Notes under the pieces: model-generated | Database searches by the model: none | Seen by the model: only the letters and a program-made list of their open reading frames with translations | Told to the model about the DNA's origin: nothing | Program-made: the position numbers and the translations under genes | Assembly: GCF_005484805.1 (NCBI RefSeq) | Contig: NZ_CP039432.1 | Span: 3,410,001 to 3,474,000 of the forward strand | Source: Rhodococcus sp. SGAir0479 | Lineage (GTDB): Bacteria > Actinomycetota > Actinomycetes > Mycobacteriales > Mycobacteriaceae | Reading direction: 5' to 3' | DNA: 64,000 bases | Shown here: positions 31,456 through 39,659 of the stretch, in pieces | Numbering within the stretch: the stretch's first letter is position 1 | Layout of the letters: every line of letters starts with the position of its first letter

Positions 31456-31609
31456 CCACTTAACCGGTGCAGTGCGCTCCCGACGAGCGCGCAGCCGCAT
31501 ACCGGCATACGATTCGAGAGCCTCGCTAACGGCGAGCACGTCTCCCGTTGGGCACACACCAGTTGCCCCCAGCCGGCACCGCGCTTCCACAAGTCGCCAA
31601 AGGAGTCAC

Positions 31610-31912
31610 ATGAGCCACGCACTCGGAGATCAGGCCGCTACCTCGATCAAGGGCGATGTCGTATTCGTCGGAAACTCCGCCACGTTGGACGAGGTCCGCG
31701 AACTGGCGCTCGCGCTGGGCCACGGCCGAGCCGACACCCTGGAAGGCACCGTCGACTGCGCGGTGGTGGACGAGGACGCCCTGGACGGCATCTGCACCCC
31801 GGCCGACGCCGCGCTGCTGGCCCAGGTCCGCGCCCTGGGCATCACGGTGCTGACCGTGCACCAGGCCCGCGACCGCTTTCGTCCCGTTACGGAACCTCTG
31901 TCGCTCGCGTGA
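31610..31912 (+). CDS. Small BRCT-like protein
   Basis: 100 residues. GDVVFVGNSATLDEVRELALALGHGRADTLEGTVDCAVVDEDALDG...AQVRALGITVLTVHQARDRF follows the beta-alpha-beta order of a stand-alone BRCT domain (conserved Gly turn, VD-AVV strand, A-LGI-VLT). The usual Trp near the end is missing, so the assignment is tentative. AAAGGAG lies just before ATG 31610. Confidence 0.6.
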   Translation: MSHALGDQAATSIKGDVVFVGNSATLDEVRELALALGHGRADTLEGTVDCAVVDEDALDGICTPADAALLAQVRALGITVLTVHQARDRFRPVTEPLSLA

Positions 31913-31969
31913 GATAGTTCTCAGCGCATACTTCAACGTTTCACAGGTGCCGATGCTAGAAACAGAGGC

Positions 31970-32146
31970 ATGGCTTGGCTGTGGACTGCGCTGAGCGTGT
32001 GGCTCGTGCTCGCGCTCGGCGCAGCCGTGCTCATCGGCCGCGGCATCCGGCGGGCCGACCGCGAGGAGCTCGGCTCGACCCTCGACTGGGACACCACCAC
32101 CCTCGACGCCGAGGACGCGCCGCAGCGGCATGACCATCGCCGATGA
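31970..32146 (+). CDS. Small one-helix membrane protein (58 aa), paralogue of 32522-32668
   Basis: MAWLWTALSVWLVLALGAAVLIGRGIRRADREE: an N-terminal membrane helix (2-23) followed by the motif IGRxIRxAD and an acidic tail. The same helix plus IGRAIRIAD occurs at 32522-32668. AGAGG precedes ATG 31970. Function unknown; it lies 110 bases before the porin-like gene. Confidence 0.55.
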   Translation: MAWLWTALSVWLVLALGAAVLIGRGIRRADREELGSTLDWDTTTLDAEDAPQRHDHRR

Positions 32147-32255
32147 GGCCGTCATGCCCGACATGCACTAACCTCGCCCGTGCCGCAGCACCTGGCAGTG
32201 GCACGGCCTTCGACTGTGTCGAATGCGTCGGGGAAGCACGAACAGAGGAGAAGCA

Positions 32256-32384
32256 ATGGGTTCGTCCGAAGCCGATCTCGCACTCATCGAGCAGATTCAG
32301 CCGGTGGTCAGCGGCGTGGGCTCCCTGATCGGCGGGCTGGGTACGATCCTGGCCCTGGTGGGTGCGGTCGCCGGTCTCCGCTGA
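32256..32384 (+). CDS. Small hydrophobic acidic peptide, PorH/PorA-like (42 aa)
   Basis: 42 residues, MGSSEADLALIEQIQPVVSG then a Gly-spaced hydrophobic run (SLIGGLGTILALVGAVAGLR). No signal peptide, net charge about -2. It shares the MGS start, size and charge of the tandem peptides at 25268 and 25463. AGAGGAG precedes ATG 32256 and a textbook terminator follows at 32400, so it is a well-expressed single-gene unit. Candidate third mycomembrane porin-type peptide; a type I toxin-like peptide is an alternative. Confidence 0.55.
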   Translation: MGSSEADLALIEQIQPVVSGVGSLIGGLGTILALVGAVAGLR

Positions 32385-32399
32385 CCCCTTCGCCTGCAG

Positions 32400-32435
32400 A
32401 ACGCCCCTCAGCTGTTTCGGCTGAGGGGCGTTTTT
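32400..32435 (+). terminator. Rho-independent terminator after the porin-like gene
   Basis: 13-bp stem AACGCCCCTCAGC / GCTGAGGGGCGTT with a 7-base loop and a run of five T at its 3' side. Confidence 0.9.
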
Positions 32436-32521
32436 CGTGGGCGGCACGGGCGGATGAAGATTCGGGTGTCATTCGGGCCTACCGGTTACGGCAGCCGAGC
32501 CGAGGCGCTGTAGTTGGCGGT

Positions 32522-32668
32522 GTGCACTGGATCGTCTGGCTGACCGTCGGCTGGATCGTGCTGTCCGTCGTCCTCGCATTGGTCATCGGTCGGGCGATCC
32601 GGATCGCCGACGAGCGCGAGTTCCGGCGGCCCCCCGCTGACGATTACGAAGACGACAAGCCGGACTGA
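32522..32668 (+). CDS. Small one-helix membrane protein (48 aa), paralogue of 31970-32146
   Basis: GTG 32522 start; MHWIVWLTVGWIVLSVVLAL helix, then VIGRAIRIADEREFRRPP and an acidic end (DDYEDDKPD). The helix-IGRxIRxAD pattern matches the gene at 31970. No clear ribosome site. Its last 25 bases overlap the end of the convergent gene at 32644. Confidence 0.5.
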   Translation: MHWIVWLTVGWIVLSVVLALVIGRAIRIADEREFRRPPADDYEDDKPD

Positions 32669-33048
32669 GCGGTTTCCGTGGTGCCGATCGCGGCCGCCGG
32701 CGGATCTACGACTACAGCGGCGGCCTCGGCGGCGGTGGCTGCCAGGTTCAGGCTCTCCATCTGCGCGCAGGTCGCGTCGAACGCGTCGACCAGCCAGACG
32801 TGGCACGACTCGGCCAGCGTCCACTCCTCGCCGGCCGTGCTCGAGCAGAACTGCACGAGCCACGAGTCGCTGGGCCAGCCGGGCGCGTTGTAGGTGGCGA
32901 GCATGTACCGCCGGCGCGGATACTCGGCGCGGACCGCGCGGAGTAGACCATGCACGATCAGGTGCGTAGGACGATCGGTGAGGAGCGCCAAAGTCGTGGC
33001 GGCGTCAGCGAAATGGCCGTGGTCGGGATTGTGAATCGATACGCGCAC
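32644..33048 (-). CDS. Hypothetical protein, WLVDAFD family (134 aa)
   Basis: Unrecognised cytoplasmic protein. It opens with a short His/Asp-rich segment (HNPDHGHFADA), then TDRPTHLIVHG, RRRYMLATYNAPGWPSDSWLVQF and VWLVDAFDATC. It is a paralogue of 55013-55387, which has the same order (DHYADALTALA, THRPANVV, NRYLLATN, DRWMVRF, QWLVDAFD). GTG 33048 is chosen because AAGGAG precedes it by seven bases. A decayed third copy lies at 33840-33987. Confidence 0.65.
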   Translation of the reverse strand: MRVSIHNPDHGHFADAATTLALLTDRPTHLIVHGLLRAVRAEYPRRRYMLATYNAPGWPSDSWLVQFCSSTAGEEWTLAESCHVWLVDAFDATCAQMESLNLAATAAEAAAVVVDPPAAAIGTTETAQSGLSSS

Positions 33049-33466
33049 AGGGCGCTCCTTGGGGACGCCGAGAATTACGAAGCTTTCGCTACTCTCGGGT
33101 TGAAGGCTGAGCCCACAGGACGAAACACCTGCCTGATCTCGATGAACAGGGCCCAACGCCGGTAAGGCGAGTCCTTGGTCCGCCCTGTTCGTTTGGCAGC
33201 CAAACTGACTGCTGGGTTCACGGTACGCGCCCCGCGCCGAAAGCGATATAGGCGACGGATCGTCCTGGTGGGTCGGCCGGATATCCGGGCACTCGGTCGG
33301 CCATCGCGGCGCACGACTACAGGCGGGACTGTCGGCGATGTTTTCTCAGCACGGTAGAGAATCTCCGAAGTGGGTGACACACAAATCTGCACCCACCGAC
33401 ACAGAACAAACCAGTCGGTACAAAAACTATTTACGCAGGTCGGAGCTTCCGGCATGATGTGCGCCC

Positions 33467-33715
33467 ATGGGGAGACGACATCGACAGGGAAGCGACCGGA
33501 TTCGACCGAGGCCAAGTCGGACCCGAACCATCCTGAACGTCGCGTTCTGGGGGTTCATGGCCTGCGCGGTGGTTCTGGCCGTGGTCCTCTACTGGGCCAT
33601 CGAGCAACGCGTGGAGCATTCGAAGCCCGATCCCGCCCCGCCCGGGGCGCTCGCCGTCGTAGGCGAGATTTCTCCCGGACACGCAGCCTGGCCGGAAGGA
33701 CCTCCCGCCGCGTGA
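33467..33715 (+). CDS. Small one-helix membrane protein, MG(K/R)R family copy 1 (82 aa)
   Basis: MGRRHRQ start, basic N-terminus, then ILNVAFWGFMACAVVLAVVLYWAI as a membrane helix, followed by EQRVEHSK and a Pro/Gly-rich tail. The core AFWxF-V-A-LY-A-xxRxEx recurs in the genes at 34329 and 34704. A -10-like CATGAT lies eight bases before the ATG with TTTACG 17 bp further up (33430-33435), so the mRNA may be leaderless. Function unknown. Confidence 0.6.
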   Translation: MGRRHRQGSDRIRPRPSRTRTILNVAFWGFMACAVVLAVVLYWAIEQRVEHSKPDPAPPGALAVVGEISPGHAAWPEGPPAA

Positions 33716-33839
33716 CGCTGGGCACAAAGTCCCGATTTCCCGGGTGGGAACCGGGCCCGGTCTCTAACGTCAGATCCGCGGCGCTCGGTCCACCCCCGAC
33801 GGGACCGAGCGCCGTCTTCACACCGACTAACCCAGTGCA

Positions 33840-33987
33840 CCGCGCTGCATGTCGCTGGGAATCCAGTGCGCCGATTTCCGCAGGGCAGAGTGGCGTCGTC
33901 GAACGCGTCGATCACCCAGTCGCCGTGGGCGTCGGCCAATACCGCCGTCCGGTGTGTGGCCGCGGCGAGTGCTCCCAACGCGTCCGC
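33840..33987 (-). pseudogene. Decayed remnant of the WLVDAFD family
   Basis: Reading minus strand from 33987: ADALGALAAATHRTAVLADAHGDWVIDAFDDATLP. This matches the start (YADALTALATATHRPANVV) and the end (QWLVDAFDLALVEL) of the protein at 55013-55387, with the middle missing. The codon where the family has Tyr (HYADAL) is a TAG stop. It looks like an internally deleted, inactivated copy. Confidence 0.6.
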
Positions 33988-34328
33988 CTAGCGTGCGGCA
34001 AGTTCTCTTCGCAGAGGCATGGCGGTCATTTCAAGTAGGCGCGTTCACGGTCCCCTGCGGGGTTTCGCCCGAATGAAACTGGGTACATCTCGGTCGCCGG
34101 AGTCGAGTCCGCGGACGAACACTCCTCGGCGAGGTGCCGCTGCTTCAGACCCCAGGCAGCGGCACCGCCCATGTGTAGGGCCGCCCATCAGTGACCGGTG
34201 TCGACGGCGGGTGAGGTGGCACGCGGGTCGGGCTGCTCGGTAACGCACACCGCCATCGCAGAGATCAATCGATCGAACATCGGCGGCGCGAAAGAGCGCC
34301 GGCGGCACGGTTGAACACGAGGGTGGGC

Positions 34329-34589
34329 ATGGGCAAGCGGCACCGCAAGCCGGTACATCGACGACAGGCCCTCTGGGCTCAGCACCGCCGAGAGGTCGCA
34401 TTCTGGGGAGTCTTCGCTGTCGCCCTCGTGACTGCCGCGGCCCTCTACGAGGCGACTGAGTATCGAGCTGAACATCTCGACCACAGCTACGTGTCCCGCT
34501 ACGTGCCGGCGGACGCCGAACGCTTCGTGACGGCAGAGGTGACCGCCGACGTGGTGATGATCGGTGCCGACTCGGGGAACGCGCGGTAG
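34329..34589 (+). CDS. Small one-helix membrane protein, MG(K/R)R family copy 2 (86 aa)
   Basis: MGKRHRKPVHRRQALWAQHR, then EVAFWGVFAVALVTAAALYEAT as the helix, then EYRAEHLD and a tail rich in Val and Asp. Start ATG 34329 matches the MGKR start of its paralogues; GAGGG precedes it. An in-frame ATG at 34311 is possible but breaks the shared N-terminus. Confidence 0.6.
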   Translation: MGKRHRKPVHRRQALWAQHRREVAFWGVFAVALVTAAALYEATEYRAEHLDHSYVSRYVPADAERFVTAEVTADVVMIGADSGNAR

Positions 34590-34703
34590 GGGCGGGCCCT
34601 CGTCGCTGCCCCCCAGTGTCCGGTTCGGGACCTAAGTTTCCTTACCGATCAAGATCACTCCAGAAGTCGCGGCGCTCAACCGAATTGGGCATGATCTCGC
34701 TTC

Positions 34704-34916
34704 GTGGGGAAACGAAACCGACGACTCGTCAAGACTCGTCAGCAGACCAGCGCGAGCCAGGCCCGCTGGAACATCGCCTTCTGGTGCTTCATGGTGGCCG
34801 CGCTGATCGTGGCCGTGGTCCTCTACATCGCCATCGGCAAGCGGGCGGAGGAGTCCAAGGACGCCGCCGTCACGTCGCACAGCCCGGTGGCCACGGCCGT
34901 GGAGCCGAACTTCTAG
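34704..34916 (+). CDS. Small one-helix membrane protein, MG(K/R)R family copy 3 (70 aa)
   Basis: GTG 34704; MGKRNRRLVKTRQQ, NIAFWCFMVAALIVAVVLYIAI helix, then GKRAEESKD and a short tail. CATGAT lies eight bases upstream, the same spacing and sequence as in front of copy 1, which supports leaderless expression of both. Confidence 0.6.
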   Translation: MGKRNRRLVKTRQQTSASQARWNIAFWCFMVAALIVAVVLYIAIGKRAEESKDAAVTSHSPVATAVEPNF

Positions 34917-34935
34917 CACCTCGGCCCCCGAAAGC

Positions 34936-35160
34936 TCAGGCCTCGAACGGGATCACGTTGCCGGCCACGTCGCGGGCGCCGGCGTCGACCTCGATGGCGT
35001 CGGCCAGCTCGGCGACCGTCGCCCACACGCGGGGCGGGTCGTCGTCGAGATTGCCGATGGTCAACCAGCTCTCGGTGTCCCGGTAGCGGACCAGGCCGTG
35101 GCCGTCGTCGTCGAGCGTGATCTCGAGCGACCCCGACACCGTCCCTTCCTCTGCGGTCAT
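34936..35160 (-). CDS. Hypothetical small acidic protein (74 aa)
   Basis: MTAEEGTVSGSLEITLDDD, then GLVRYRDTESWLTIGNLDDDPPRVWATVAELADAIEVDAG. Soluble, acidic, no recognised family. ATG 35160 has GAGG eight bases upstream. A strong AAGGAGG also lies near the end of the upstream gene, but no standard start codon sits at the right distance, so the start is uncertain. It is 35 bases after the HNH gene and may share its mRNA. Confidence 0.55.
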   Translation of the reverse strand: MTAEEGTVSGSLEITLDDDGHGLVRYRDTESWLTIGNLDDDPPRVWATVAELADAIEVDAGARDVAGNVIPFEA

Positions 35161-35195
35161 GACGGCGGCCTCGACGGGGAGCGCGACGATGTCGT

Positions 35196-35951
35196 TTATC
35201 CCGAGCCTCCTTCGCGGACACAGTCGTCGACGGCGGTCCGCAGAGCGGCCTGCTCGGCGGAGTCGACGGACAGCCCGTACTTTACCTTCACCTGAAGGTA
35301 TCGACCGACGTACGCGCACCGGAACTTCCCGGGCGGCAGGTAGTTCGCGGCGTCCTGGTCACCCTTGGACCGGTTGGCCGACGGGTCCGCGGCCACCAGG
35401 TTGACAGCGTCGTTGGCGATGTTGCGGCGGGTGTTCTCGTCCAGCTTCGCGGCGCCCGACCGCCAGGCCTCGGCCAACGCGACGATGTGCTCGGCGTCCA
35501 CCGCCGACGACTCCGTCATGAACTTGTACGGCTTGAGCGCCCCGGTCTTGCGGTCGATGAAGCCGTACTCGTCCTGCCAGCCGCCGCCCGAGCCGACCGT
35601 CAGCTCACAGCTTTTCGGATCCAGCTGCACGGGGCCGACGGCGTCGCGCAGCATCATCACGTCCCGGGTGGTGCAGCGGGCGTACTGGGCGAAGTCGGCA
35701 CCGAAGCCGTGCTCGGGGGTGTTGAGGTCCCAGTGCGGGAACTCCTCGCGGCTGTAGCCGGTCATCGGCAGCTCGGGCGCCACCACCACCTGCGCGAGCA
35801 GCCCGGTCAGCTCCCCCGCCGGCAGCGTCGGGCTGGGCGCCCCGCCGGAACCCCCACCGTCCGGAGCCGTCCACTTGTCGATCAGGACATACCCGACCGC
35901 CATGATCACTGCCAGACACACCGACCCCAACACGGCCAGAAACCGTCGCAC
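35196..35951 (-). CDS. Exported HNH nuclease family (DUF1524) protein
   Basis: 251 residues from GTG 35951. An N-terminal hydrophobic segment (FLAVLGSVCLAVIMAVGYVLI) makes it membrane-anchored or secreted. The nuclease part holds SSAVDAEHIVALAEAW with the metal/catalytic His, NIANDAVNLVAADPSANRSKGDQD and YLPPGKFRCAYVGRYLQVK, which is the DUF1524/GmrSD-C HNH pattern seen in many actinobacterial exported nucleases. Role probably in extracellular DNA use or defence; not determinable here. Confidence 0.85.
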   Translation of the reverse strand: MRRFLAVLGSVCLAVIMAVGYVLIDKWTAPDGGGSGGAPSPTLPAGELTGLLAQVVVAPELPMTGYSREEFPHWDLNTPEHGFGADFAQYARCTTRDVMMLRDAVGPVQLDPKSCELTVGSGGGWQDEYGFIDRKTGALKPYKFMTESSAVDAEHIVALAEAWRSGAAKLDENTRRNIANDAVNLVAADPSANRSKGDQDAANYLPPGKFRCAYVGRYLQVKVKYGLSVDSAEQAALRTAVDDCVREGGSG

Positions 35952-36128
35952 CGAACCCTCATCTCTCGCACATACGTTCGCAGCGAGGAATCCTATCGGG
36001 TGGGCGAAATCCGTTTGCCGACTGTTACCACACACCGGAATTGGGCCTCGGCAGCGTGGCCCCTGCGGGCGTACAGTCCGAACTCGGGCAGGCCGTCCGC
36101 CCCCTCGAGTGCCAGCGTCAGGAGTTCG

Positions 36129-37073
<945 letters not shown>

Positions 37074-37086
37074 CCGACCGGACGCC

Positions 37087-37121
37087 GACGGGCCCGCTCG
37101 CGCACTGCGAGCGGGCCCGTC
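37087..37121. terminator. Bidirectional hairpin between the aldo/keto reductase gene and fabH
   Basis: Perfect 15-bp stem GACGGGCCCGCTCGC / GCGAGCGGGCCCGTC, loop GCACT, between two converging genes. Confidence 0.88.
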
Positions 37122-37140
37122 CGCCGTCCGGGGTGGGGTG

Positions 37141-38154
37141 TCAGTTCGCGAGCGGCGGCAGCGTCACGACCTGACCGGCGTACGAGAGGCCGGCGCCGAA
37201 GCCGACCAGCAGCGCCAGCTCACCCGGCTGCGCCTTGCCCGTGCGCAGCACCTCCTCCATGGCCAGCGGGATGGACGCCGCCGAGGTGTTGCCGGTCTCG
37301 GCGATGTCGTCGGACACCGGCACCGACTCCGGCAGATTGATCTGCCGCGCGATCACCTCGTTGATGCGGCCGTTGGCCTGGTGCGGGATGAACGCGCCCA
37401 GGTCCTCGAGCGCCACGCCGGCCCGCTCGGCGGCCTGCACGGCGATCTTGCCCATCTCGAACGCGGCCCAGCGGAAGACCGTGGTGCCCTCCATCTTGAT
37501 CCACGGCCGCTGGGTGGGGTCGTTGGCGAACGCCAGCCAGTCCGGCTCCTGCCGGATCGCCTGCGCCTGCGAGCCGTCCGACCCCCACACCACCGGGCCG
37601 ATGCCCGCGGTGTCGCTGGGTCCGACGACGACCGCGCCGGCGCCGTCGCCGAAGATGAACCGCACGCTGCGGTCGGTGGGCTCGGTGCTGTCGCTCATCC
37701 GCTCCACCCCGATGACCAGCACGTGGTCCTCGGTGCCGAGGCGGACCATGTCGGATGCGACGGACAGCGCGTAGCAGAAGCCCGCGCAGCCGGCCGTGAC
37801 GTCGAACGCCGCCGAGCCGCCCGTGCCGAGCGCGTCGGCGACCACGGCCGCGCACTGCGGGGTCTGCAGCGGGTAGGTGGAGCTGGCGACGACGACCGCG
37901 CCGATCTGCTCGCCGGAGAGCCCGCTGGCCTCGAGCGCCTTGCGGCCCGAGGCGATCGCCATCGCCAGCACCGTCTCCTCGTCGCCCGCGAACCGGCGGT
38001 TCTTGATGCCCGAGCGCGACTGGATCCACTCGTCGGTGGAGTCGATCGTCTGGCAGATCTCGTCGTTGCTCACCACCCGCTCCGGGCGGTACACCCCCAA
38101 CCCGAGAATGGCGGACTGCCTGACCTCGGTGGAGTTCGAGATCTGCGCAACCAT
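37141..38154 (-). CDS. fabH: 3-oxoacyl-ACP synthase III
   Basis: 337 residues. Condenses an acyl-CoA with malonyl-ACP to start fatty-acid or meromycolate chain building. Catalytic Cys in DVTAGCAGFCYAL (about residue 120), His in FIPHQANGRINE and Asn in ETGNTSAASI form the Cys-His-Asn triad; GDGAGAVVV is the family glycine motif. GGAAGGA lies seven bases before ATG 38154. Stands alone, divergent from the DUF4185 gene. Confidence 0.95.
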   Translation of the reverse strand: MVAQISNSTEVRQSAILGLGVYRPERVVSNDEICQTIDSTDEWIQSRSGIKNRRFAGDEETVLAMAIASGRKALEASGLSGEQIGAVVVASSTYPLQTPQCAAVVADALGTGGSAAFDVTAGCAGFCYALSVASDMVRLGTEDHVLVIGVERMSDSTEPTDRSVRFIFGDGAGAVVVGPSDTAGIGPVVWGSDGSQAQAIRQEPDWLAFANDPTQRPWIKMEGTTVFRWAAFEMGKIAVQAAERAGVALEDLGAFIPHQANGRINEVIARQINLPESVPVSDDIAETGNTSAASIPLAMEEVLRTGKAQPGELALLVGFGAGLSYAGQVVTLPPLAN

Positions 38155-38480
38155 GTTCGGTCCTTCCTACAGCCGAAAAGCGGGACACCTCTGCGTCCCG
38201 CGAGGGAGCCCGCGCGGCCCCCGTCCGAGACGACACGGTACTGAGGCGCACTTCAGCGCCCTGCCGCGCGGGGGTGCGGACCTTTCGGACATCGCCGACG
38301 AATCGCCGCGTCGACCATTTCCGGACAATTCCCGGAATCGAATATGACGATCTTGTAAATGCCCGAGATTCGGCCGATAAACGCGGCCGCGCTGGATAGC
38401 GTATGACGCGCCTCGACAAGCCCGCGAGGCGTCAGCGCTTTCGGGGCATCACACCAGGTGAAGCCCGCATTCCACCGCCG
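38155..38480. other. 326-bp divergent intergenic region
   Basis: Lies between fabH and the DUF4185 gene and must hold both promoters. I see no gene, no strong palindrome and no convincing -35/-10 pair. Confidence 0.5.
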
Positions 38481-39608
38481 ATGGGACCCTTCGTGAAACG
38501 ACAGCGAGTTCAGTCCGCAATAGCAGGCGTGATATGCGCGTCGGCGTCCGTATTCGCCCTTTCGTCCCCGGCCACTGCGGACCCGAATTCCGTCAATCCC
38601 ATTCCCGTCCTCAACGGCACCCACGGGGTCCCGGTGCTGCACGGCCGCAGCCAGGCCGTCGCGCAGGCCACCGGGCTGCTGAGCGCCAACCGCACCCAGG
38701 ACGCCAACGTGCTGGGCACCGACCTGGGCATCATGTGGGACAACGGCAACGGCCAGGTCCTCACCGCGTTCGGCGACACCGCCGGACTGGGCCTGCCCAA
38801 CCTGCTGGTGGGCAGCCTGTGGTCGTGGCGCAGCAACGTCCTGTTCCGCAGCGGCGACCGCAACCTCGGCGACGGCATGACGTTCGACAGCACGCCCCGC
38901 GACATCGTCGGGCAGTCCAAGGAACTCGTCCCCAGCCCCAAGATCCCGTTCGTCGAGATCAGCCGCATCCCCACCGCCGGCGTCGCCGCGGACGGCATGC
39001 AGTACATGAGCATGATGTCGGTGAAGAGCTGGGGCGATCCGGGCCGCTGGGACACCAACTACTCGAGCCTGGTGTTCTCCACCGACAACGGCGAAAACTG
39101 GATCGAGGCCACCGAGACCCGGCGCCCGCCCGTCGGCGGCAACCTCAACTTCCAGATGGGCGCCTTCGTCAAGAGCGGCGGCTACGTCTACCAGTACGGC
39201 ACCCCGCCCGGCCGCGGCGGACTGGTCTACCTCGCCCGCGTCCGCGAACCGCAGATGCGCGACCTGCGCGCCTACGAGTACTGGGACGGCGGCAAGTGGG
39301 TGCGCGAGAACCCCGACGTCGCGGCGCCCGTCACGTTCGGCGGCGTCGGCGAGATCTCGGTGCAGTACAACGACTACCTGGGCCAGTACCTGATGCTCAC
39401 CACCGACAACCGCAACTCCGTCGTCATGCGCCGGGCGTCGAACCCGGCGGGCCCGTGGAGCCCGCCCGAGGTCCTCGTCGACGGCAACGAGCTGCCCACC
39501 ATGTACGGCGCCTACATGCACCCGTGGTCGTCCGGGCCGGACCTGTACTTCCTCACCACCGTGCACTCCAACTACAACGTGCTGCTGATGCACACGTCGC
39601 TGGGGTGA
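38481..39608 (+). CDS. Secreted DUF4185 protein (GH183-type endo-D-arabinanase family)
   Basis: 375 residues. An N-terminal signal peptide (VQSAIAGVICASASVFALSSPATA) is followed by a beta-propeller-like domain with LGIMWDNGNGQVLTAFGDT, SWRSNVLF, and closing YMHPWSSGPDLYFLTTVHSNYNVLLMHT. DUF4185 proteins were shown to be endo-D-arabinanases and form family GH183, so this enzyme may trim arabinogalactan or lipoarabinomannan in its own cell wall (family inference). ATG 38481 or GTG 38493 could start it; both leave the signal intact. Confidence 0.82.
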   Translation: MGPFVKRQRVQSAIAGVICASASVFALSSPATADPNSVNPIPVLNGTHGVPVLHGRSQAVAQATGLLSANRTQDANVLGTDLGIMWDNGNGQVLTAFGDTAGLGLPNLLVGSLWSWRSNVLFRSGDRNLGDGMTFDSTPRDIVGQSKELVPSPKIPFVEISRIPTAGVAADGMQYMSMMSVKSWGDPGRWDTNYSSLVFSTDNGENWIEATETRRPPVGGNLNFQMGAFVKSGGYVYQYGTPPGRGGLVYLARVREPQMRDLRAYEYWDGGKWVRENPDVAAPVTFGGVGEISVQYNDYLGQYLMLTTDNRNSVVMRRASNPAGPWSPPEVLVDGNELPTMYGAYMHPWSSGPDLYFLTTVHSNYNVLLMHTSLG

Positions 39609-39659
39609 GTCAGCGGTCGATCAGGCAAACCGGGCGGTCCGCTCGGTAGGGTCGACGAG

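Noticed and set aside
38253-39593. 446-codon minus-strand frame opposite the DUF4185 gene
   Set aside because: Shadow frame with His/Val/Ala-rich composition and no motif.
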